Source: Sphaerisporangium viridialbum
GTDB taxonomy: Bacteria > Actinomycetota > Actinomycetes > Streptosporangiales > Streptosporangiaceae
Assembly: GCF_049674955.1 (NCBI RefSeq)
Contig: NZ_CP187232.1
Span: forward strand, 1,240,001-1,304,000
Length of the DNA stretch: 64,000 nucleotides
Direction of reading: 5' to 3'
Below are positions 23,655 through 30,685 of this stretch, piece by piece. Position 1 is the stretch's first letter, and the number at the start of each line of letters is the position of its first letter. The notes under the pieces are model-generated. The model was not told the DNA's origin, made no database searches, and saw only the letters and a program-made list of their open reading frames with translations. Made by a program: the position numbers and the translations under genes.

Positions 23655-24506
23655 GTGAGCGCGCAGATTCTCGACGGCAAGGCCACCGCGGCGAAGATCA
23701 AGGGCGATCTGGCCGAGCGGGTGAGCCGGCTCGCCGCCCAGGGCATCACTCCGGGTCTCGGCACGATCCTGGTCGGCGACGACCCGGGCAGCCAGATCTA
23801 CGTCGCGGGCAAGCACCGCGACTGCGCGGAGGTCGGCATCGCCTCGATCCGCAAGGATCTTCCAGAGACCGCCACCCAGGCCGAGGTGGAGGCGGCGATC
23901 GACGAGCTCAACGCCGATCCCGCCTGCACCGGCTACATCGTGCAGCTCCCGCTGCCCCGCCACCTCGACACCCAGTCGCTGATCGAGCGCATGGACCCGT
24001 CGAAGGACGCCGACGGCCTGCACCCGGTCAACCTCGGCCGCCTCGTGCACATGGTCGACGCCCCGCTCCCGTGCACGCCGCGCGGCATCGTGGTGCTCCT
24101 GCAGGAGTACGGCGTGCAGATCAAGGGCGCCGACGTCACCGTCATCGGGCGGGGCATCACCGTCGGCCGCCCGCTCGGACTGCTGCTCACCCGCCGCACC
24201 GAGAACGCCACCGTTACCCTCTGCCACACCGGCACCCACGACCTCCCCTCCCGCGTGCGCGAGGCCGACATCGTCGTGGCCGCCGCCGGGGTCCCCGGGC
24301 TGATCACCCCCGAGATGGTGAAGCCCGGCGCCGCCGTCCTCGACGTCGGCGTCTCCCGCGTCGACGGCAAGCTCGCGGGCGACGTCGCCCCGGGCGTGCG
24401 CGAGGTCGCCGGCTTCGTCGCCCCGAACCCCGGCGGCGTGGGCCCGATGACCCGCGCGATGCTCCTCACCAACGTCGTCGAGGCCGCCGAACGCCGCGCC
24501 CGCTAG
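23655..24506 (+). CDS. folD: Methylenetetrahydrofolate dehydrogenase / cyclohydrolase
   Basis: About 283 residues. It starts MSAQILDGKATAAKIKGDL. Typical features are GLGTILVGDDPGSQIYVAGKHRDC (catalytic region with Tyr and Lys), the conserved QLPLPRHLD, KDADGLHPVNLGRL, PCTPRGIVVLL and the NADP-binding VIGRGITVGRPL. It interconverts 5,10-methylene- and 10-formyl-THF and so supplies PurN and PurH encoded upstream. The GTG at 23655 has GGAGG upstream, somewhat distant. The end overlaps the convergent response-regulator gene by 4 bases. Confidence 0.97.
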   Translation: MSAQILDGKATAAKIKGDLAERVSRLAAQGITPGLGTILVGDDPGSQIYVAGKHRDCAEVGIASIRKDLPETATQAEVEAAIDELNADPACTGYIVQLPLPRHLDTQSLIERMDPSKDADGLHPVNLGRLVHMVDAPLPCTPRGIVVLLQEYGVQIKGADVTVIGRGITVGRPLGLLLTRRTENATVTLCHTGTHDLPSRVREADIVVAAAGVPGLITPEMVKPGAAVLDVGVSRVDGKLAGDVAPGVREVAGFVAPNPGGVGPMTRAMLLTNVVEAAERRAR

Positions 24507-25186
24507 CTCCTCGTCCCGGGGGGTGAGGTGGGCCAGCGGTAGAGGTGCTCGGGGCGTCCGGTGGTGCCGTAGCGCAGGGCGACGGTGATCCGGCCGTCGG
24601 CCGCGAGGTCCGAGAGGTAGCGCTGGGCCGTGGCGCGTGAGAGGCCGAGCTGAGAGGCGACGTCCGTGGCGGTCACGGGCTCGCCCGCGTCGCGCACGGC
24701 GTCGATGACCAGCCGCGCCGTCTGGCTCGAACGTCCCTTGCGGATCGCCGCCTCCACGCGGTCGCCCTCGTGCAGCACCCGTACGGCGCGGTCGATCTCC
24801 GACTGGTCGAGGGCGTGGTCGCCGCCGAGCTGCCCGTGGAACCGCGCGTACGCGCGCAGCCGCTCGGCAAGCTCGGCCTCGGAGAACGGCTTGACCAGGT
24901 AGTTCACGACCCCCCGGCGCAGCGCCTCGCGTACGACGGCCCGCTCGGCGGCGGCGGTCAGCATGATGACGTCGCATCCGAGGCGCGGGGCGATGGAGGT
25001 GCCAGAGGCGTCCGGGAGGTACTGGTCCAGGAGCGCCAGGTGGGGGCGCAGGCGCTCGGCCAGCTCGACGGCCTCCGCGGCGGTGCGGGCGACGCCGGCG
25101 ACCTCGAACCCCGGCACCCGCCCCACGTAGCGCGCGTGCAGATCCGCCACCCGGAAGTCGTCGTCGACGACCAGAACGCGGATCAT
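24503..25186 (-). CDS. CitB/DcuR-type response regulator
   Basis: A protein of 227 residues. The receiver domain begins MIRVLVVDDDFRVADLH with phospho-acceptor Asp in LALLDQYLPD and conserved Lys in NYLVKPFSEAE. The output domain has an HTH (VTATDVASQLGLSRATAQRYLSDL) and a wing, typical of regulators paired with CitA/DcuS kinases. It is encoded right after its kinase with a 4-base overlap. These pairs usually sense small carboxylates and switch on uptake or catabolism, which fits the divergent ABC importer. Confidence 0.92.
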   Translation of the reverse strand: MIRVLVVDDDFRVADLHARYVGRVPGFEVAGVARTAAEAVELAERLRPHLALLDQYLPDASGTSIAPRLGCDVIMLTAAAERAVVREALRRGVVNYLVKPFSEAELAERLRAYARFHGQLGGDHALDQSEIDRAVRVLHEGDRVEAAIRKGRSSQTARLVIDAVRDAGEPVTATDVASQLGLSRATAQRYLSDLAADGRITVALRYGTTGRPEHLYRWPTSPPGTRS

Positions 25187-26787
25187 GGCGGGTGGACGGC
25201 GCCGGGGAGCCGGGTCACGAAGACCGCCCCGCAGTCGGCGCCCGAGGCGCGGGTGAGGGACAGCTCGCCGCAGTGGCGGCGGGTCAGCCGCCGGGCGAGC
25301 GCGAGGCCGACGCCGTGCGGCCGGGCGTCGTCGGCGGCGGTGGTGAAGTCCTGGTCGAACAGCCGGTCCACGGCCTCCGGCGGCACGCCGTCGCCGCTGT
25401 CGACCACGACCATGTGCAGGATGTCGGCCTCGGCGAGCAGGGACACCTCCACCCAGGCGGGACGCCGCGACCCGGCCTGGGCGGCGGCCGTGGCGTTGTC
25501 GACGAGGTTGCCGAGGATCGTGACGACGTCCAGCGGCGCCCTGAGCTGGGCGGGGACGAACGAGTCGGCGCTCAGGCGCAGGTCGACCCCCCGCTCGGAG
25601 GCCACGGCCGTCTTGGCGGCGAGCAGCCCCCGGATGTACGGGTCGCGCAGCCGCCCGGCGTCGCCGTACTCGGTGGCCAGGGGGTCCTCGGCCAGTTCCC
25701 GCAGGTAGGCGATCGCCTCGTCGCGGTGACCCAGGCTGAGCAGGCCGGACACCGTGTGCAGGCGGTTGGTGTACTCGTGGGCCTGGGCCCGCAGGGCGTC
25801 GGACAGCGCCCGCACCACGTCCAGCTCGCGGGCCATCGCGTCCAGGTCGGTGCGGTCGCGCATGGTGAGCACGTGGCCGAGGTCGCGGTCGCTGCGGCGT
25901 ACGGGCGCGGCGGTGACGACGAGCATGCGCTCCTCGGTGGCCACCAGCACGCCCCGCGCGCTGGTGCGCCCGGCCAGCAGGGTGCGCAGGCCGGGCGGCA
26001 GGCCGGCGTCCGCGACCAGGGAGCCCTGCACGGGCCGGCCGCCGATGAGCCGGGCCGCCGCGTCGTTGCAGATGGTGATGCGTCCCGCTGGGTCGGCGGC
26101 CAGCACGCCCTCGTCGATGCCGTGCAGCACGGCCTCGCGCTCGCGGAGCAGGTCGGCGAGGTCGGTCGGCTCCAGCCCGAGCGTCTGGCGCTTGAGGCGG
26201 CGGGCGAGCCCGGCGGCGGCCGCGACGCCGAGCGCGAGGGCGAGGCCGGTGAACCCGGCGGCGGGGCGCATCAGGTCGCCGATGCGCCGGGACACCTCGC
26301 CCGCCGCGATGCCGACGCTCACCTGGCCGATCACGCGGCCCGTGCCGTTGAGCAGGGGGACCTTGCCCCGGGCCGACAACCCCAGCGTGCCGCGCTCGAA
26401 GGTGACGATCTCGTGGCCGCTCAGGGCCTCGGGCTCGGTGCTGACCCGCTTGCCGAGGCGGCTGGTGTCGGGGTGGGAGTAGCGGATGCCGTGATCGTCG
26501 GCGACGACCACGAACAGCACGCCCGTACGGCGCCGCGCGGCCTCGGCGCGCCGCTGGACGTCGCCCGAGCGGTCGTGGGCCGCGACCTCCTGGACTATCT
26601 GGGCGTCCGCCGCGACCGAGCGCGCGACGGCGAGCGCTCGCTCCTCGTACTGCTTCTCCAGCTCCGCGTGGAGCAGGTAGGCCACCAGCGCGAAGCCGCT
26701 CCCCAAGATCAGCAGAAGCACGGCGACCTGGACGAGCAGGGCCTGTGTCGCGAAGCGCAGACGGGGCCTCTTACCGGGCCAGGACAT
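25183..26787 (-). CDS. CitA/DcuS-type membrane sensor histidine kinase
   Basis: About 534 residues. Membrane helix at residues ~18-40; an extracytoplasmic sCache/PASC-type sensor (~45-175, with VVADDHGIRYSHPDTSRLG and GRVIGQVSVGI); a second helix (~182-202); a cytoplasmic PAS domain (VLHGIDEGVLAADPAGRITICNDAA); a short SpoB-like phospho-acceptor helix with His in RAQAHEYTNRLHTVSGL; then an ATPase domain (LGNLVDNATAAAQ, DSGDGVP, GVGLALARRL). The ligand should be a small organic anion by analogy. I chose the ATG at 26787; no strong ribosome site is seen. Confidence 0.92.
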   Translation of the reverse strand: MSWPGKRPRLRFATQALLVQVAVLLLILGSGFALVAYLLHAELEKQYEERALAVARSVAADAQIVQEVAAHDRSGDVQRRAEAARRRTGVLFVVVADDHGIRYSHPDTSRLGKRVSTEPEALSGHEIVTFERGTLGLSARGKVPLLNGTGRVIGQVSVGIAAGEVSRRIGDLMRPAAGFTGLALALGVAAAAGLARRLKRQTLGLEPTDLADLLREREAVLHGIDEGVLAADPAGRITICNDAAARLIGGRPVQGSLVADAGLPPGLRTLLAGRTSARGVLVATEERMLVVTAAPVRRSDRDLGHVLTMRDRTDLDAMARELDVVRALSDALRAQAHEYTNRLHTVSGLLSLGHRDEAIAYLRELAEDPLATEYGDAGRLRDPYIRGLLAAKTAVASERGVDLRLSADSFVPAQLRAPLDVVTILGNLVDNATAAAQAGSRRPAWVEVSLLAEADILHMVVVDSGDGVPPEAVDRLFDQDFTTAADDARPHGVGLALARRLTRRHCGELSLTRASGADCGAVFVTRLPGAVHPP

Positions 26788-26832
26788 GGCAAGCACGATA
26801 CCTGCGTGCAAGGCGTATGGAGGCCTGAGCTA

Positions 26833-26921
26833 AATGCGCAAAACGCGAACTACGCGCATTGCTCATTCAACTGGCACAAGCCTAGTGAGGCCGGTCACAC
26901 CGCCCTACGTTCCGTGGAACG
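26833..26921. promoter_or_regulatory. Inverted repeats between the two-component system and the ABC importer
   Basis: AATGCGC (26833-26839) and GCGCATT (26854-26860) are perfect arms 14 bases apart. CGTTCC-GT-GGAACG lies at 26908-26921. Both are in the 301-base gap between the divergent kinase and importer operons. They are good candidates for CitB-type regulator binding and for the divergent promoters. The rest of the gap shows no gene. Confidence 0.5.
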
Positions 26922-27088
26922 CCTTACCCCCTACTGATTATCAGGCCGATGTTTCCGAGGTATGTCACGCGACGGACCCTGCTCGTTACCGCGGCGTCCG
27001 TCACCGCGTCCAGTTCTGAGCCGGTTCCCGCTCGGGCGCTCGATCACCGATCTGACCACCTACGCGAATCCGGAAGGAGTCGAACGCC

Positions 27089-27934
27089 ATGACCAGCCCG
27101 GGCCCCTCAGCGGAGGCCACCACCCCGGCGTCCAACCCCGCGATCGAACTGCGCGGCGTCACCAAGCGCTTCCCGACCCGCGACGGCCGCGACTACACCG
27201 CCGCCCGGGACATGACCCTGACCGTGCGGAGCGGCGAGTTCGTGAGCGTCGTCGGGCCCACCGGCTGCGGGAAGTCCACCAGCCTCTCGATGATCTCGGG
27301 CCTCGCGCCCGCCAGCGCGGGCGAGGTGCTCGTCCAGGGCAGGGCCGTGACCGGCATCCCGGACGGGCTGGGCTACATGTTCCAGCAGGACGCGGTCCTC
27401 CCATGGCGGTCCGTGCTCGACAACGTCGCCGCCGGGCCCCGCTACCGGGGCGTGGCGAAGAAGGAGGCGCGCGAGCAGGCCACGGAATGGGTCGCGAAGG
27501 TCGGGCTCGCGGGCTTCGAGCGGTACTACCCGCACCAGCTCTCCGGCGGCATGCGCAAGCGGGTCGCCCTGGCCCAGACGCTGATCAACGAGCCATCGAT
27601 CCTGCTCATGGACGAGCCGTTCAGCGCCCTCGACGTGCAGACGCGCGAGCACATGCAGGACCTGCTGCTCGACCTGTGGTCCGGTACGGGGGCCGCCGTG
27701 GTCTTCGTCACCCACGACCTGACCGAGGCGATCGCCCTGGCGGACACGGTCGTCGTCATGACCGCCGCCCCCGCCACGACCAAGAACGTCATCCCGGTGA
27801 ATCTCGAACGCCCGCGCCGCGTCGAGGAGATCCGGCTGGAGGAGTCGTTCCTCGCCGTCTACCGCGAGGTCTGGGACTCGCTGCGCGAAGAGGTCGAGAT
27901 CACCCGTACCCGAGGAGCCGGCCGTGTCGCCTGA
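27089..27934 (+). CDS. ABC transporter ATP-binding protein, NitT/TauT type
   Basis: A protein of 281 residues with Walker A GPTGCGKST, Q-loop FQQDAVLPW, signature LSGGMRKRVALAQ, Walker B ILLMDEPFSALD and switch His in VFVTHD. Closest in style to the SsuB/TauB/NrtD subfamily that drives uptake of nitrate, sulfonates, riboflavin precursors or aromatic acids. The ATG at 27089 follows GAAGGAG. It overlaps the permease gene by 11 bases, so the importer is translated as a unit. The divergent two-component system probably controls it. Confidence 0.93.
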   Translation: MTSPGPSAEATTPASNPAIELRGVTKRFPTRDGRDYTAARDMTLTVRSGEFVSVVGPTGCGKSTSLSMISGLAPASAGEVLVQGRAVTGIPDGLGYMFQQDAVLPWRSVLDNVAAGPRYRGVAKKEAREQATEWVAKVGLAGFERYYPHQLSGGMRKRVALAQTLINEPSILLMDEPFSALDVQTREHMQDLLLDLWSGTGAAVVFVTHDLTEAIALADTVVVMTAAPATTKNVIPVNLERPRRVEEIRLEESFLAVYREVWDSLREEVEITRTRGAGRVA

Positions 27935-28796
27935 CGTCCAGACCCCCGTCGCCGCCGCGCCGGCCGCCGTCGCGGAGCGGCGGGGTGCCGGGCCGCGCCG
28001 CCCCGGCTGGGTGCGCGCCCCCAAGATCACCGCCACGCGGGTGCTGCTGATCGTGCTGTGGCTGGGCAGCTGGGAGCTGTCCGCCAGCACCTTCCTCGAT
28101 CCGTTCTACTACTCCAAGCCGAGCGCCATCTGGGGCCGGATCGTCGACTGGTTCACCTCCGGCACGGCGTTCGGGTCGATCTGGGAGCAGATGGCGGTGA
28201 CCCTGGAGGAGGCGGTCATCGGGTTCGTGATCGGCTCGCTCGCCGGGGTGGTGCTCGGCGTCCTGCTCGGCAGGGGCCGCTTCCTCGCCGAGGTCTGCGC
28301 GCCGTTCATCAAGGCCGCGAACGCGATCCCGCGCATCGTGCTCGCGTCGCTCTTCGTGATCTGGTTCGGCCTCGGCATGTCCTCCAAGGTCGCCACCGCC
28401 GTGGTCCTCGTCTTCTTCGCCGTCTTCTTCAACGCCTTCCAGGGCGCGCGCGAGGTGGACAAGACCCTCATCGACAACGCCCGCATCCTGGGCGCCGGCC
28501 CCCGGCAGATCCTCACCACGATCGTCCTGCCGAGCGCCACCTCGTGGATCCTCGCCAGCCTGCACGTGGCCTTCGGGTTCGCGCTGATCGGCGCGATCGT
28601 CGGCGAGTACACCGGCGCCGACAAGGGCCTCGGCCTGCTGATCAACCACGCCCAGGGCACCTTCGACTCGGCCGGGATCTACGCCGGAATGATCATCATC
28701 ACGGTCATGGCACTGCTCGCCGAGTGGCTGCTCACCCTTCTCGAACGCCGGCTCCTCGCCTGGCGTCCGCCGTCCATCGCCACCGCACAGATCTGA
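27924..28796 (+). CDS. ABC transporter permease, NitT/TauT type
   Basis: A protein of 290 residues with about six membrane helices. The BPD_transp_1 coupling region reads ARILGAGPRQILTTIVLPSA (EAA-like loop). It starts at GTG 27924 within the end of the ATPase gene. It should dimerise to form the channel for the substrate delivered by the lipoprotein encoded 17 bases downstream. Confidence 0.93.
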   Translation: MSPDVQTPVAAAPAAVAERRGAGPRRPGWVRAPKITATRVLLIVLWLGSWELSASTFLDPFYYSKPSAIWGRIVDWFTSGTAFGSIWEQMAVTLEEAVIGFVIGSLAGVVLGVLLGRGRFLAEVCAPFIKAANAIPRIVLASLFVIWFGLGMSSKVATAVVLVFFAVFFNAFQGAREVDKTLIDNARILGAGPRQILTTIVLPSATSWILASLHVAFGFALIGAIVGEYTGADKGLGLLINHAQGTFDSAGIYAGMIIITVMALLAEWLLTLLERRLLAWRPPSIATAQI

Positions 28797-28813
28797 TCGG
28801 AGCCACTCCCCCG

Positions 28814-29860
28814 ATGAAAGCCACCTCCCGTCTCCTCGTCACCACCGCCGCCGGCCTGGCGGTGGCCGTCGCCGCCACCGGCTGCGGCGACTCCCGTACG
28901 GCTACCACCGCCGACGGCGCCCCCCAGGTCAAGATCATGATCGGCGGCATCGACAAGGTCATCTACCTGCCGCCCAAGCTGACCGAGCAGCTCGGCTACT
29001 TCAAGCAGGAGGGCGTCGACGTCCAGCTGCTCACCGAGCCGTCGGGCGCGCAGGCCGAGAACGTCCTGATCAGCGGCGACGTCCAGGGCGTCGTCGGGTT
29101 CTACGACCACACGATCGACCTGCAGACCAAGGGCAAGTGCATCCAGAGCGTCGTGCAGTTCGCCGACGTGCCAGGAGAGGTCGAGGTCGTCTCCACCGCC
29201 CAGGCGGACAAGATCAAGACTCCGGCGGACTTCAAGGGCAAGCGGCTCGGCATCACGAGCCCCGGCTCGTCCACCGACTTCCTGACCCAGGCGCTGGCCG
29301 TGAAGAGCGGGCTCGCGACCGAGGACGTCACGCGGGTGAAGGCGGGCGCGGGCCCGACCTTCATCGCCGCCATCGAGAACGGCGGCATCGACGCGGGCAT
29401 GACCACCGACCCCACCGCCGCCCAGCTCACCTCGTCGGGCAAGGGCAAGGTCATCATCGACATGCGCACGGAGGAGGGCACGAGGGCGGCGCTCGGCGGC
29501 CTGTACCCCGCCAGCTCGCTGTACATGGACTGCGCCTGGGTCCAGAGCAACAAGCAGACCGTGCAGAAGCTCGCCAACGCCTTCGTGAAGACCCTGAAGT
29601 ACATCAACGAGCACTCCGCCGAGGACATCGCCGCCAAGATGCCCAAGGAGTACGCCGGTGGAGACCCCGCGCTCTACACCAAGGCGATCAACGACACCAA
29701 GAGCATCTTCCGCCCCGACGGGGTCATGGACGAGGAGGGCGCCAAGAACGTGCTCGAGGTGCTCAGCTCCTTCTCGCCGAACGTGAAGGGCAAGAAGGAC
29801 ACCATCGACCTGTCCAAGACGTACACCACGGAGTTCGTCAAGGCGGCCAAGACCGGCTGA
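28814..29860 (+). CDS. ABC transporter substrate-binding lipoprotein, NMT1/SsuA-like
   Basis: A protein of 348 residues with lipoprotein signal MKATSRLLVTTAAGLAVAVAATGC (in pieces: positively charged start, hydrophobic core, lipobox ATGC). The NMT1/THI5-like fold has KVIYLPPKLTEQLGYFKQEGVDV, EPSGAQAENVLISGDVQGV, DFKGKRLGITSPGSSTDF and a C-terminus ending FVKAAKTG. Substrates in this family range from thiamin precursors to sulfonates and aromatic acids; the CitA/CitB neighbour hints at a carboxylate. A broken relative of its C-terminus lies about 270 bases downstream. Confidence 0.92.
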   Translation: MKATSRLLVTTAAGLAVAVAATGCGDSRTATTADGAPQVKIMIGGIDKVIYLPPKLTEQLGYFKQEGVDVQLLTEPSGAQAENVLISGDVQGVVGFYDHTIDLQTKGKCIQSVVQFADVPGEVEVVSTAQADKIKTPADFKGKRLGITSPGSSTDFLTQALAVKSGLATEDVTRVKAGAGPTFIAAIENGGIDAGMTTDPTAAQLTSSGKGKVIIDMRTEEGTRAALGGLYPASSLYMDCAWVQSNKQTVQKLANAFVKTLKYINEHSAEDIAAKMPKEYAGGDPALYTKAINDTKSIFRPDGVMDEEGAKNVLEVLSSFSPNVKGKKDTIDLSKTYTTEFVKAAKTG

Positions 29861-29904
29861 CCCACCGGATGGCCAGGAAGATGCCCGGAAATATCTAAAC
29901 AAAA

Positions 29905-29924
29905 TTGGCGGAGGCTCCGTCCAA
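29905..29924 (+). terminator. Weak hairpin after the substrate-binding protein gene
   Basis: TTGGCGGA pairs with TCCG-T-CCAA around a GGC loop with one bulged base. A weak candidate for the importer operon's end. Confidence 0.3.
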
Positions 29925-29954
29925 CCTGACAACAGCCAGTTGATGGGGGAGCCG

Positions 29955-30134
29955 ATGACGCGCCGGATGGTGATGGTGGTGGCGGGAGCCGCCGCCATGG
30001 TGGGACTCGGCGGCGGCCGGGCCGTGGCGGCTTCGGCCACGACCCGGCCGCCGGCGGGCTTCCTGCTGTACGAGGCCAAGGACGCTCGCACGATGGCCGA
30101 TGAGGTCTGCGACCTTCCGCGAGTCCGCGGGTGA
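29955..30134 (+). CDS. Short signal-peptide ORF, probably the 5' part of a decayed gene
   Basis: 59 codons: a signal-like start MTRRMVMVVAGAAAMVGLGG, then about 35 residues with no recognised domain (ATTRPPAGFLLYEAKDARTM...). GGGGGAG lies a few bases before the ATG at 29955. The ORF's stop (TGA at 30132) overlaps the beginning of a segment that is clearly related to the C-terminus of the upstream binding protein in a different frame. I read the two together as one broken gene, but a genuine small secreted protein cannot be excluded. Confidence 0.35.
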   Translation: MTRRMVMVVAGAAAMVGLGGGRAVAASATTRPPAGFLLYEAKDARTMADEVCDLPRVRG

Positions 30135-30301
30135 CGGCGGTGTCCCACGAAGCGAACGACGACACCACGCGCGGCTTCCGGCCCGGCGGGGCCATGGGCG
30201 AGGAGGACGCGCCCTCCTCGCCGGACGTGGAGGGCGAGAAGGGCACCGTCGACCTGCTCACCTACATCGCCCGGTACGTCAGGGCCGTCAAGACCGGCTG
30301 A
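30131..30301 (+). pseudogene. Remnant of the C-terminus of an NMT1-type binding protein
   Basis: Frame 30131-30301 encodes NDDTTRGFRPGGAMGEED, then PDVEGEKGTVDL and YVRAVKTG before the stop. The intact protein at 28814-29860 ends with NDTKSIFRPDGVMDEEG, PNVKGKKDTIDL and FVKAAKTG. About half of the aligned positions agree, the order is the same and the last residues match. The rest of a binding-protein gene is missing, so this is a duplicated copy that has lost its middle and been frame-shifted. Confidence 0.75.
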
Positions 30302-30390
30302 ATCCACCGCGTCTTCGAGGCGCGAGTCCTGATTCATCGCCTTTTTTACGTACATATACGGATGCCACTACGGATGTTCAACTCCTGACT

Positions 30391-30477
30391 GCGGACCTAG
30401 CGTCACGTCAGACCGGTTCGTCCGGTCCGCACACAAAGGAGCGCCGCGAAGTGACCTCTCCCGACCTCCCGCCATAG
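30391..30477 (+). promoter_or_regulatory. Mutually exclusive hairpins followed by an 8-codon ORF with a strong ribosome site
   Basis: GCGGACC (30391-30397) can pair with GGTCCGC (30424-30430), and GACCGG (30411-30416) with CCGGTC (30422-30427); the two structures compete. Next come AAAGGAG (30435-30441) and a mini-ORF at 30451-30477 (MTSPDLPP). This may be a leader/attenuator, or the stub of a deleted gene. The rest of the 30302-30685 gap holds no gene I can support. Confidence 0.35.
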
Positions 30478-30685
30478 CCGCCGCTTCCCGCCGTAGGCGA
30501 CATCATCGCCGGATGAAGTGGCCGCCCGTCTCGGCGCCACAACGGTCGAGAAGCACCATTCGTTTCTCTCATCACCCCCCTAATCCCACCGTGTCCGCTG
30601 CCGAGCGACTCTCGGCGGCGCGACCGCCGCTGCCCGCGAACAACGCGCGACGCGGCGTGGGAGGCAGAGAAAGGAAAAGACGCCC

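Noticed and set aside
24503..24506. folD frameshift or read-through into the response regulator
   Set aside because: The genes are convergent and the 4-base overlap is of stop regions only; both products are full length.
26990..27088. TPP or other riboswitch upstream of the NitT/TauT importer
   Set aside because: I looked because NMT1-type proteins can bind thiamin precursors; no CTGAGA-type core or other known riboswitch consensus is visible.
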